A stretch of DNA of 64,000 bases from the NCBI RefSeq assembly GCF_001581005.1, contig NZ_LHZV01000066.1, forward strand, positions 124,001-188,000, given 5' to 3'. This document shows positions 1 through 7,561 of the stretch, piece by piece; the first letter of the stretch is position 1; every line of letters begins with the position of its first letter. Below the pieces are notes generated by a model that was not told the origin of the DNA, ran no database searches, and saw nothing but the letters and a program-made list of their open reading frames with translations. The position numbers and the translations under genes are program-made. This stretch comes from Acetobacter orleanensis. Lineage in GTDB: Bacteria; Pseudomonadota; Alphaproteobacteria; Acetobacterales; Acetobacteraceae.

Positions 1-761
1 CGCACGGAGGGGTGACGGGCTTTGATGGTCTGCACGATCTGGCGAGTGGGCGCGATAACATGCTTGCGGAATTCAGAAGGCGATAACAGGCCTGCCCAGG
101 AATCAAACAGCATGACAGCCTCAGCACCGGCTTCAATCTGGGCGCAGAGATAGGTTGCTGTCTGTTCTGTCAGAAGCGCCATCAGGCGATCAAACAAAGC
201 AGGTTCTGAAAACGCCATGGTCCGGGTCGTGGCAAATTCACGCGAGCCGCCGCCTTCCACCATGTAGCAGGCAACAGTGAAGGGAGAGCCGGTAAAGCCG
301 AGGAGCGTTGTCGCTCCGCCTTTAGCCGCACCTATATCGTCTGGTCCATCAAGAATGCGTCTCAGGCGGGACAATGTTTCCAGAACAGGAGCCGTTACCT
401 CTGCAATGCGTTCCGGGTCGAGTTTTGCCACATCAGCTTCACTGCGAATGGCACCCAGAACAGGGCCGGTGCCTTCTACAAACTCAAGAGACTGTCCCAT
501 TGCCCATGGCAGAATGAGAATGTCGGAAAACAGGATGGCGCCATCCATGCCAAAGCGACGGATAGGCTGCAAAGTCAGCTCTGTCGCAATATCTGGTGTC
601 ATGCAGCGTGTCAGAAAATCGGCTCTGGCGCGCATGGCCCGGAATTCGGGCAGGAAACGTCCTGCCTGCCGCATCAGCCACATTGGCGGTGGCCAGACAG
701 CCTCACCGTTCAATGTTCTGAGCAGGCGTTTGGAGGGGGGGATATCTGTCTTGCTGGTCAT
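1..761 (-). CDS. hemE: Uroporphyrinogen decarboxylase (partial, C-terminus outside window)
   Basis: HemE removes the four acetate carboxyls of uroporphyrinogen III to give coproporphyrinogen III in cytoplasmic heme synthesis. Reading leftward from the ATG at 759-761, the protein begins MTSKTDIPPSKRLLRTLNG and then has the family signature PPMWLMRQAGRFLPEFR near residues 25-41, whose arginines bind the substrate carboxylates. Further on are FSDILILPWAMG, GFTGSPFTVACYMVEGGGSR and LFDSWAGLLSP, all typical of HemE. About 253 codons of roughly 340 are present; the gene runs off the left edge with no frame break. It diverges from maf across a 368-bp non-coding gap. In Caulobacter and relatives hemE flanks the replication origin, which is relevant to that gap. 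Identification is secure. Confidence 0.95.
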   Translation of the reverse strand, partial: MTSKTDIPPSKRLLRTLNGEAVWPPPMWLMRQAGRFLPEFRAMRARADFLTRCMTPDIATELTLQPIRRFGMDGAILFSDILILPWAMGQSLEFVEGTGPVLGAIRSEADVAKLDPERIAEVTAPVLETLSRLRRILDGPDDIGAAKGGATTLLGFTGSPFTVACYMVEGGGSREFATTRTMAFSEPALFDRLMALLTEQTATYLCAQIEAGAEAVMLFDSWAGLLSPSEFRKHVIAPTRQIVQTIKARHPSV

Positions 762-1129
762 GGCCTGAAGTCCTGCACGTCTTTGTCCAACCTGTCCACG
801 GTCCTAAAATATAAAATAAAAGAATAGAAATGGATTTAGAGGTTAAAGGGTACTGTGGATGACGGGGTACCCACCATTCCAAAAATGTACCCCATCTTTC
901 CCACACTGTGTACAGATTACAGACCGTTGGAAATGCTAAGGTTTTCAGAGTTATCCAGAGTGTACCCAAATGGGGCTGTGTACAACTCACCGGTTCATGA
1001 CTCTTGTGAGTTGTGCACGGTACTCGGTACGGGCTTGTCACGATCACCGTACAATCCACATGTACCCCGGTACTCAGGAGAGTACTCACAGCCCCCTTAT
1101 TGCTTAGTACCTGAAAGAGACTCGCTTCG
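762..1129. other. oriC: Putative chromosomal replication origin (oriC), GTAC-rich
   Basis: This 368-bp region between divergent hemE and maf shows no plausible coding sequence. It opens with an AT-rich stretch (about 803-847) that could serve as the unwinding element. It holds near-matches to the DnaA box TTATNCACA with one mismatch at 854-862 (minus), 951-959 (plus) and 977-985 (minus), plus weaker ones at 897-905, 1011-1019 and 1052-1060. The tetranucleotide GTAC occurs 14 times between 850 and 1145, where about one is expected; the last copy lies just inside maf. GANTC methylation sites lie at 999 and 1119, with two more at 1153 and 1166. Origins next to hemE are known in Caulobacter and predicted for Rickettsia. 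The origin call is inference from position and motifs. Confidence 0.6.
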
Positions 1130-1762
1130 GTGCCAGATTTAGTACTCAAACCGACTCCAATACAGGACTCGCGCCATAAACTGGTGCTGGCGAGTGGTTC
1201 TGCCATTCGGCGCACCTTGCTGGAAAATGCCGGTCTGGCATTTTCCGTCATGTCTTCCTCCGTGGATGAAGAGCCTCTCAAACAGGCCGGATGGGCAGAG
1301 GGGGCCACACCGCAGACCGTTGCCCTCCGTCTGGCGGAAGCCAAGGCGCTTTCCCTCACCTGTGAAGATGCTTTTATAATCGGCGCGGACCAGATGCTGT
1401 CCTGTAACGGGAACTGGTATGACAAACCGGCTGACCTGAAAGCTGCCCGCCAGCAACTCCTGTCTTTGAGAGGGCAGACCCATACCCTGCATACGGCTGT
1501 GGTGGTGTGCCGAAACGGGCAGGTTTTATGGCAGCATGTTTCCGAGCCTCACCTTACCATGCGTCTGTTTTCAGAGGCTTTTCTGGATGCCTATCTAGCG
1601 GCGGAAGGAGAAGAGTGTCTGCACTCTGTTGGCGCATACCGGATTGAAGGTCCGGGCCTGCATCTTTTCGCCCGTATGGAGGGGGATCAGACAGCCATCC
1701 TCGGCCTCCCCCTTTTACCGTTGCTGGAAGGGCTGAGAGAGATGGGGGTGCTGTTTTCGTAA
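1130..1762 (+). CDS. maf: Maf-family nucleotide pyrophosphatase
   Basis: Maf proteins hydrolyse non-canonical or modified nucleoside triphosphates to monophosphates and were first described as septum formation inhibitors. The 210-residue protein has the N-terminal family signature LVLASGSAIRRTLLENAG (about residues 18-35), SSSVDEEP shortly after, and FIIGADQMLSC in the middle, whose Asp belongs to the active site. Length is normal. The start is GTG at 1130, preceded by GAAAGAG about 9 bases upstream; no better ATG precedes the conserved block. It is the first rightward gene beyond the putative origin. In many alphaproteobacteria maf is followed by coaE and dnaQ, but here tRNA-Ala comes next. 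Substrate preference cannot be read from the sequence. Confidence 0.9.
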   Translation: MPDLVLKPTPIQDSRHKLVLASGSAIRRTLLENAGLAFSVMSSSVDEEPLKQAGWAEGATPQTVALRLAEAKALSLTCEDAFIIGADQMLSCNGNWYDKPADLKAARQQLLSLRGQTHTLHTAVVVCRNGQVLWQHVSEPHLTMRLFSEAFLDAYLAAEGEECLHSVGAYRIEGPGLHLFARMEGDQTAILGLPLLPLLEGLREMGVLFS

Positions 1763-1844
1763 AATAGGGACTTGTCAGCAGTAGTCTCGTCTTGTATCAG
1801 GCGTGCACAAGCAAGCCACTTACGTGGCCTGACTGGAACAGTGT

Positions 1845-1920
1845 GGGGCCATAGCTCAGTTGGGAGAGCGCCTGAATGGCATTCAGGAGGTCGTCGGTTC
1901 GATCCCGATTGGCTCCACCA
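1845..1920 (+). tRNA. tRNA-Ala (anticodon GGC)
   Basis: A 76-nt cloverleaf with encoded CCA. The acceptor arm pairs GGGGCCA with TGGCTCC (one G-T pair), the D arm is AGCTCAGTTGGGAGAGC, the anticodon stem CCTGA/TCAGG encloses the loop ATGGCAT with anticodon GGC, and the T arm contains GGTTCGATCCC. It decodes GCC and GCT codons. Confidence 0.97.
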
Positions 1921-2068
1921 GTTCCTCATCATCCCTAAAAATTTATATGTCTAGAATTTGCTTCAGTCCAGAATGTCTGAGCATTCTTGTTCCTGTGCGG
2001 TTTGCTCAATAAGCCGGGCTATGTCGTTAGCCAGACTTAATGCGGCACCGTAGCAGCAGGAGTAAAGC

Positions 2069-2272
2069 ATGGCAGAAGAGAATTGGACTGAAGAAAGCCC
2101 AGAAGACGCGGAAGCAGATGCACGGGCAGACCAGATTTTTCAGCAAACCGGCATTGCTGAGCCTGCCGAGCCTAAAGGCAGTTTTCTGCTAACGGTTGTT
2201 CTGCCCGTTCTGATAGCAGGAGTGTTGCTGATTGCTGGCCTCTGGACGTTCTCTAGCTGGTTGGGAATTTAA
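2069..2272 (+). CDS. Small single-pass membrane protein, unknown function
   Basis: A 67-residue protein with a very acidic N-terminal half (many Glu and Asp in residues 3-35) and one predicted membrane helix at its C-terminus (about residues 39-63, rich in Leu, Val and Ile). The ATG at 2069 is preceded by AGGAGT eight bases upstream, a strong ribosome binding site, which supports real translation. It lies 22 bases before the Bcr-type exporter and is probably co-transcribed with it. The layout suggests an acidic domain in the cytoplasm anchored by the tail, but topology is inference. No family was recognised. Confidence 0.7.
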   Translation: MAEENWTEESPEDAEADARADQIFQQTGIAEPAEPKGSFLLTVVLPVLIAGVLLIAGLWTFSSWLGI

Positions 2273-2293
2273 CTGGCTGGGATTTTACAGACG

Positions 2294-3535
2294 ATGCCGC
2301 GTTTTTCACCTGCCCCATTCGTGCCGGGAACCGGCTTTACACTCTGGCTGATTGTGCTGCTTGGTCTGGTCACAGCTATCGGGCCGGTGGCGACGGATAT
2401 GTATCTTCCGGCCTTCCCACAATTGGAGCAGGATCTCGGTGGCGGGAAGGGCTCTGCTCAGTTCACGCTCGCAGCTTGGTTTTTGGGGTTAGCGCTGGGG
2501 CAGTTTTCTCAGGGACCGCTGTCTGACAGGTTTGGTCGGCGTGTGCCGCTTATGCTCGGTCTGCTGGTGTTTGCCGTAGCTTCGGCTGGTTGTGCGGTGG
2601 TGCAGGATTATTCCTTGTTCTGTGTCTGCCGGTTTGTTGCTGCCGTTGGCGGGTCTGCCAGCGCCGTAATTCCGCGCGCGATTGTGCGCGATGTGGCCAC
2701 AGGCAAAAAAGGGGCCAAACTGATGGCGCAGTTGACGCTGGTTTTTGGCGTCATGCCGGTTTTGGCCCCCAGTCTGGGCAGTCTGGTCCTGCAATTTGGC
2801 AACTGGCGGTGGATCTTCTGGATTGGCGCGTTCTATGCGCTGGCCGCTATTGTTGGCCTGTTTCTTTCCCTGCCCGATACGTTGCAACCGGGACGCCGAG
2901 TTGCGTTTTCACCCATCAGGATTTTTGCCCGTTACATCATGATCAGTCAGGAGCCGGTTTTTATCTCCAATGCTCTGATTGCCACGTTTTCAACCTTTGT
3001 GATGTTTGCCTATCTGGGCAGCGCCCCGGTGCTGTTTGAGCAGGTGCTACATTTCACTCCCGGTCAGTTTGGTGCCTTTTTCGGGGTGAATGCCGCAGCT
3101 TTCATTCTCGGCACACAGATCAATGGTCGGCTGGTGCATCGGGTGGCCATGCCGGTCCTGCTGGAAGTGGGGGTGCTGTGGGCACTGATAGCCGGAGGGT
3201 TGTTTACGGTGCTGGCTTTAACAGGCGTTGCCGGAGAACATCACGCTCTTCTAACCTGTGTGTTGATTTCCAGCATTACCGGAGCACTGGGTTTTATCGG
3301 CCCGAATGCGACTGTGATGTCTTTCCATCATCATGGCCAGCATGCGGGCAGTGCATCGGCTTTATTGGGAACCATGCAGTTCGGCATTGGTTCATTGAGT
3401 AGTGTTCTGGTGGGTCTGCTGCCCGGTGGCAGCGCCATACCAACAGCCATTGGTATGATGGTTGGTATTCTTGGAATGGCCGGTGCGGACCTCATGCGGC
3501 GGTGTGCTCCCGAAATCAGCGCCGAAGAGGACTAA
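2294..3535 (+). CDS. Bcr/CflA family multidrug efflux MFS transporter
   Basis: A 413-residue inner-membrane protein of the major facilitator superfamily with about twelve hydrophobic segments. It carries the DHA1 Bcr/CflA signature ATDMYLPAFPQL in the first helix region (about residues 33-44) and the MFS motif A-like GPLSDRFGRRVPL between helices 2 and 3. PRAIVRDVATG after helix 4 matches the conserved Bcr RDxxxG motif. Such proteins export drugs such as bicyclomycin or chloramphenicol, and some export cysteine or other small molecules, using the proton gradient. The substrate here is unknown. It follows the small membrane protein closely and precedes the amidohydrolase by 27 bases, so the three may form one transcript. 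Confidence 0.88.
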   Translation: MPRFSPAPFVPGTGFTLWLIVLLGLVTAIGPVATDMYLPAFPQLEQDLGGGKGSAQFTLAAWFLGLALGQFSQGPLSDRFGRRVPLMLGLLVFAVASAGCAVVQDYSLFCVCRFVAAVGGSASAVIPRAIVRDVATGKKGAKLMAQLTLVFGVMPVLAPSLGSLVLQFGNWRWIFWIGAFYALAAIVGLFLSLPDTLQPGRRVAFSPIRIFARYIMISQEPVFISNALIATFSTFVMFAYLGSAPVLFEQVLHFTPGQFGAFFGVNAAAFILGTQINGRLVHRVAMPVLLEVGVLWALIAGGLFTVLALTGVAGEHHALLTCVLISSITGALGFIGPNATVMSFHHHGQHAGSASALLGTMQFGIGSLSSVLVGLLPGGSAIPTAIGMMVGILGMAGADLMRRCAPEISAEED

Positions 3536-3562
3536 GCACCGTCTGACATAAAAGGACGGGTT

Positions 3563-5005
3563 ATGACGTGTCATTCAGAAAAGAAACGGGCAGTGCGGGG
3601 CGTATCCCGCCTGCTGCTGGCTGGTGTTGCCGGTGGTGTGATTAATGGTGTGGTCGGTCTGGGGAGTATCGGAGGGCAGGCGTATGCGCAGGCTCCTTCT
3701 CCCATTCTGCTGGAGCATGTGCGTCTCTTTGACGGCACCAGTAAGGTTGAGCAGGAAGATATGGCCGTTCTGGTGCAGGGCACACGGATTGTTTCCGTGG
3801 GGCAGACGGGGCACCTGACCGCGCCAAAAGATGTGAAGCGGATTAACCTGTCCGGCAAAACGCTTATCCCCGGCCTGATTACCGACCACAGCCATGTGGG
3901 TCTGGTGTCCGGCACCTCCGTCGGGGCTGAGAATTTTACAGTGCCCGTCATAAAAACGGCCTTGGACCAGTATGAACGCTATGGGGTGACGACGGTTACG
4001 GCCTTGGGCCTGACAAAATCCCCCCTGTTTGATGACCTCCGGCGCGCCCAGCATGCGGCCGGGGCAACGGGGGCTGACCTGTTCGGGGTGGATCAGGGTA
4101 TTGGCGTGCCCGGTGGTATGCCGCCAGAGGGCATGGTCAAGGTTGGGAAAGATCAGATCTTCCGCCCGGCAACAGTGGATGAGGCACAGCAGGCCGTACG
4201 CACCATGGCCAGCGAACATACGGACCTTGTGAAGATCTGGGTGGATGATTTCCGCAATGGTGTGTCCAGCCAGAAACCTCTGCCTGTTATGCAGTCCGAA
4301 ATCTGGCAGGCGGTTATCAAGGAAGCGCATAATCAGCATCTGCGGGTGGCCGCGCATATTCATGATCTGGATTACGGCAAACGGCTTGTCGGGGCTGGGG
4401 CGGATATTATCGCCCATGGTGTGCGGGATGAGCCGGTTGATGCGGCCTTTATCACCGCCATGAAAGACCGGGGCGTGTGGTATATCCCCACGATCAGTCT
4501 GGACGAGGCAACTTATCTGTTTGCCGAACAGCCGGAGATTCTGAATGATCCGGTTCTGAAAGCCGGACTGAATGCGGACTTGCAGAAACAGTTTTCCGAC
4601 CCCGCATGGCGGCAGAAAATAGCCAGTTCACCTCTGGCGCGGGCGTCTCACGCCGCTGTGGCGATGAACCAGAAAAATCTGCTCACCCTGTATCGGGCTG
4701 GCGTGAAAATTGGGTTTGGCACGGATTCCGGTGCGGCACCGGTGCGTATTCCCGGTTTTGCGGAACATAGGGAGTTACATCTGCTGGTGGAGGCCGGGCT
4801 GACCCCCCTTCAGGCGCTGACACTGGCCACCAGTCAGGCAGCGGCGTTGCTCAACCTGCCTGATCGCGGCGTGATTGCACCGGGCAAGCGGGCTGATTTT
4901 GTGGTGTTGGAGGCTGACCCTGCGGAGAATATTGCTGCTGTGGACCAGATTGCTGCCGTCTGGCGCGGGGGTGCGCGGGTTGCCGGTCCTCTGGTGCCAC
5001 GTTGA
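3563..5005 (+). CDS. Secreted metal-dependent amidohydrolase (imidazolonepropionase/prolidase-like)
   Basis: A 480-residue protein with a basic N-terminus and hydrophobic stretch ending in QAYAQAPS, consistent with Sec export and cleavage after about residue 43. The mature part has the amidohydrolase N-terminal beta-sandwich (VRLFDGTSKVEQEDMAVLVQ), the metal-binding DHSHVG (about 108-113), the VKIWVDD strand whose Lys can be carboxylated, AAHIHD, IIAHGVRD and finally GFGTDSGA with the catalytic Asp. It ends in the usual GKRADFVVLEADP segment. Relatives hydrolyse Xaa-Pro dipeptides, cyclic amides or lactones, so the exact substrate is not inferable. It converges with the leftward lipoprotein gene with only 7 bases between stops. 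Confidence 0.85.
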   Translation: MTCHSEKKRAVRGVSRLLLAGVAGGVINGVVGLGSIGGQAYAQAPSPILLEHVRLFDGTSKVEQEDMAVLVQGTRIVSVGQTGHLTAPKDVKRINLSGKTLIPGLITDHSHVGLVSGTSVGAENFTVPVIKTALDQYERYGVTTVTALGLTKSPLFDDLRRAQHAAGATGADLFGVDQGIGVPGGMPPEGMVKVGKDQIFRPATVDEAQQAVRTMASEHTDLVKIWVDDFRNGVSSQKPLPVMQSEIWQAVIKEAHNQHLRVAAHIHDLDYGKRLVGAGADIIAHGVRDEPVDAAFITAMKDRGVWYIPTISLDEATYLFAEQPEILNDPVLKAGLNADLQKQFSDPAWRQKIASSPLARASHAAVAMNQKNLLTLYRAGVKIGFGTDSGAAPVRIPGFAEHRELHLLVEAGLTPLQALTLATSQAAALLNLPDRGVIAPGKRADFVVLEADPAENIAAVDQIAAVWRGGARVAGPLVPR

Positions 5006-5012
5006 GTGGTGT

Positions 5013-5414
5013 TTAGTGCGGCTGCGGGGCTGACTGCTGCGGTTGTTCCCGCTTGCCGTAAATGGCCTGTGTTTCCGGAATGACGCTGTGGCCGTCCCCT
5101 GCTTCCAGCGGGCCGGTTGCGGCGTCGGACGGGGCCAGAGGTTCGTACCGGTCTTTCGGCTGGTTTTTATCCGGATTCTGGCCGTTATTGCGAGCCATGT
5201 CCTCACGCCGTTCCTGTTCCTGAGCCGCCCGGGCTTCCGCCGGAGCGGCTTCCGGCAGGAAGCGGCCCGGTCGTTCTGGCGGAACGTCGATATTATCGCC
5301 CTCAATCTCCACATGGCACCCGGCCAGTAAAGGAGCGGCCAGCACCAACGCTCCCAACTCCAGCATCAGGCGTGGAGCAGGTCTGCTTCGGAACGGAGGG
5401 GAGCGGCGTTTCAC
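5013..5414 (-). CDS. Small putative lipoprotein, unknown function
   Basis: A 133-residue protein with a long arginine-rich N-terminus, a hydrophobic segment and the lipobox LLAGC (Cys about residue 32), indicating lipid attachment by Lgt and LspA. The mature part is short, polar and proline/glutamine rich, with the acidic motif VEIEGDNIDVPPERPGR straight after the Cys and no recognisable domain. It is the last gene of a leftward cluster with the thioredoxin-like, Lon-domain and Trm112 genes, 31 bases after the Trm112 gene. The export assignment is solid; the function is unknown. Confidence 0.7.
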   Translation of the reverse strand: MKRRSPPFRSRPAPRLMLELGALVLAAPLLAGCHVEIEGDNIDVPPERPGRFLPEAAPAEARAAQEQERREDMARNNGQNPDKNQPKDRYEPLAPSDAATGPLEAGDGHSVIPETQAIYGKREQPQQSAPQPH

Positions 5415-5445
5415 GGAAGGGCGTTACCCGGGCCTTGCTGAGCGA

Positions 5446-5649
5446 TCAGCCTTCGAGGGAACGGGCTTCTTCCGGCAGCATGACAGGAATGCCATCGCGG
5501 ATGGGGAAGGCCAGTCTGGCCTGTGCGCTGATCAGTTCATTGGTCGTGGCATCGTAGGTCAGCGGGCCTTTGGTCACCGGGCAGACAAGAACGGAGAGGA
5601 GCCGCGGGTCGAGCGGAGGAGAAATTTCAGCACCAGACATGAGCATCAC
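5446..5649 (-). CDS. Trm112 family (UPF0434/YcaR-like) protein
   Basis: A 67-residue protein matching the bacterial Trm112/UPF0434 family: [18 protein letters not shown] near the start, then [20 protein letters not shown], which is the family's hallmark C-terminal segment. Eukaryotic and archaeal Trm112 activates methyltransferases through a zinc-binding fold. Here only one Cys of the usual pair is visible (VLVCPVTKG), as in many bacterial members, so zinc binding is doubtful. It lies 13 bases downstream of the Lon-domain gene in the same direction, a common alphaproteobacterial pairing. The partner methyltransferase is unknown. Confidence 0.87.
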   Translation of the reverse strand: MMLMSGAEISPPLDPRLLSVLVCPVTKGPLTYDATTNELISAQARLAFPIRDGIPVMLPEEARSLEG

Positions 5650-5662
5650 CCATAAAAAATAT

Positions 5663-6364
5663 TCAGGAAGGCGGACCTTCCTCTTCAGGACCAGACAGGT
5701 CTAGCAGCATTTGCAACACACGCACACGGTCTGTCAGGCTGCCAGCATCAAGCAATGCCTGTTTTTCCGCCGGAGGAAAAGGACAGATCATGGGGAGTGT
5801 GACCAGCAGCGTATCATCCTCCATATGTTCAATAATCGACCAGCGGGCTGACAGGCCCTTCTGGCGGAAATAACGGCGGAGTGACTCCAGCAGTTTTTCC
5901 CGGTCGAATGGTTCTGACGGAATTTCACTCAGGTCCCCCACAAAAGAGGACACATCAATCCGGGCCTGCCGGTAGCCTCTGTGCAGACCCGTCTCCCGCA
6001 GGATCCGGAATCTGGCGACACCGCTCAGGGTGATGGCAAATGTGCCATCCGCCCGTTCCGTAAAGGAGGTTATCCGGCCCAGACACCCAATGCTGTAGAG
6101 AGGCGGGGCTTTCTCCACCTCTTCTTCATCTTCCTCCCCCCACAAAGGCTGGATCATGCCGATGAGCCTTTGGGACGCCAGAGCATCTTCCACGAGGGCC
6201 ACGTAGCGGGGCTCAAACACGTTCAGCGGCAGTTTGCCACGTGGGAGCAGCAACACACCGCTGAGCGGGAACAGGCCAATTTCCGCAGGGATATCGGCCA
6301 TTGTGAGGTCTGAAACTCTGGGAACGAGACGCAGAGCTTCATCGTCAGGCAGGAAGGATGCCAA
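5663..6364 (-). CDS. LON peptidase substrate-binding domain protein
   Basis: A stand-alone Lon N-terminal domain of up to 233 residues. The signature [25 protein letters not shown] (about residues 30-54) matches the N-terminal part of Lon, but no AAA or protease domain follows. Later segments [12 protein letters not shown] and [10 protein letters not shown] also fit. Such proteins are common in alphaproteobacteria and of unknown role, perhaps in substrate delivery or protein binding. The longest frame begins at a TTG (6362-6364) with no clear ribosome binding site. The ATG at 6299-6301, just before [10 protein letters not shown], is a plausible alternative. It sits between the thioredoxin-like and Trm112 genes in one leftward cluster. 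Confidence 0.87.
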   Translation of the reverse strand: MASFLPDDEALRLVPRVSDLTMADIPAEIGLFPLSGVLLLPRGKLPLNVFEPRYVALVEDALASQRLIGMIQPLWGEEDEEEVEKAPPLYSIGCLGRITSFTERADGTFAITLSGVARFRILRETGLHRGYRQARIDVSSFVGDLSEIPSEPFDREKLLESLRRYFRQKGLSARWSIIEHMEDDTLLVTLPMICPFPPAEKQALLDAGSLTDRVRVLQMLLDLSGPEEEGPPS

Positions 6365-6375
6365 GAGAAACCGTT

Positions 6376-7335
6376 TCAGGAAAACAGGAGAGAAGATAGC
6401 CGGCGGCGGGCGGCGAGTGTCGCCGGGTCATCTTGTCCCCATGCTTCAAAAAAGCGGAAAAGCTGGTGTTTGGCCGCACCCTCGTTCCAGTTCTGGTCCG
6501 CCCGGATAATGGATAGAAGTTCGTCTGCCGCTTCTTCTCGCTTCCCGGCCACGTTCAGGCCAGTCGCCAGTTCGCACCGGGCGGCGTAGTCATCCGGGTT
6601 GGCGGCAAGGCGGGCGCGGACCTCTTCCATTTCCTGCGCGGCTTTGCGGCCTTCCTTCTTGAGTTCCAGCGCAGCCCGTGCGCCCGCCACTTCCGGAGCG
6701 TCCTTGATTTTTTCAGGTACGTCCGCAAGGGCGGCGTCTGCTGCTTCTTCGTCATCCAGAGCCAGCATCGCACGGATCAGGCCGCCCCATGCTTTCGGGT
6801 TTTCAGGCTCTTCGCCCAGAACGGCGGAGAACAGTTCCGCTGCGTGGGCGGGCTGGTTGGTTTCCATGGCGACCGTTGCTTCCTGCAACAGTTCCGTTGC
6901 GGGCATCGTGCCGCCACCCGCAGCCTTCAGCACGCCTTCCACAAATTTTTTGATCTCGCTTTCCGGCAGCGCGCCCTGAAACAGGTCCAGAATCTGGCCT
7001 TTCCAGAAAACAGCCACCATCGGAATGGATTGCAGCGGCAGGCCAATCTGCGTGAGCTGGGCCGCAAGAGCGCGGTTGGCTTCAATATCGACTTTAACAA
7101 GGCGGACCTTGCCCTTTGCCGCCGTCACAACCTTTTCCAGCACCGGCGTCAGTTGTTTACACGGGCCACACCAGTCCGCCCAGAAATCCACCAGAATGGG
7201 AATGGACCGGCTGGCTTCAATCACATCCTGCATGAAGGTGGCTTGTGTGCCATCCGTAATCAGAGGCGTTTCAGCCTGCGGGCCGTTTGCCTGTCCCGGG
7301 GTAAGGGGGCTGGGCTGGCCAATAATATGGTCCAT
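6376..7335 (-). CDS. cnoX: Thioredoxin-TPR chaperedoxin-like protein (CnoX/YbbN type)
   Basis: A cytoplasmic protein of 319 residues from the preferred ATG at 7333-7335 (MDHIIGQPS), which has AAGGATG upstream; an in-frame start at 7395 is possible but less likely. The N-terminal thioredoxin domain has the active site FWADWCGPCKQLTPVL. The C-terminal half is alpha-helical and alanine-rich with TPR-like repeats (AELFSAVLGEEPENPKAWGG and similar) and ends in the tail FEAWGQDDPATLAARRRLSSLLFS typical of YbbN. In E. coli CnoX protects proteins from hypochlorous oxidation and hands them to GroEL; alphaproteobacterial members like this one keep the CGPC pair. It heads the leftward cluster. Confidence 0.88.
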   Translation of the reverse strand: MDHIIGQPSPLTPGQANGPQAETPLITDGTQATFMQDVIEASRSIPILVDFWADWCGPCKQLTPVLEKVVTAAKGKVRLVKVDIEANRALAAQLTQIGLPLQSIPMVAVFWKGQILDLFQGALPESEIKKFVEGVLKAAGGGTMPATELLQEATVAMETNQPAHAAELFSAVLGEEPENPKAWGGLIRAMLALDDEEAADAALADVPEKIKDAPEVAGARAALELKKEGRKAAQEMEEVRARLAANPDDYAARCELATGLNVAGKREEAADELLSIIRADQNWNEGAAKHQLFRFFEAWGQDDPATLAARRRLSSLLFS

Positions 7336-7561
7336 ACTGGTGTCATCCTTGCTCAAAACGGAGGGGGACGGCGTGGGGTCCACCCGGCGGCACAAACCGC
7401 ATTATCTTTCTAAATGGTCAATCCCCTGCCCCGGTGCAATGGGAATTGGCGCAAGAGGCACCATATCTGCATGGAATGAGGTGTCGGGCGGCCATTCCCT
7501 GATTGCATGAAGGGCGGCAAAGGCGGCATACAGGACAAAACAGGAACGGCAGCGGTATTTT

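Noticed and set aside
703-1425. A 240-residue leftward reading frame and a 95-residue rightward frame (855-1142) across the hemE-maf gap
   Set aside because: They overlap both real genes or the origin-like DNA, have no recognisable domain, and their residues simply reflect the repeated GTAC sequence.
1687-1932. An 81-residue leftward frame containing GSNRRPPECHSGALPTELWPH
   Set aside because: This is the antisense of tRNA-Ala, a well-known false protein in many genome annotations.
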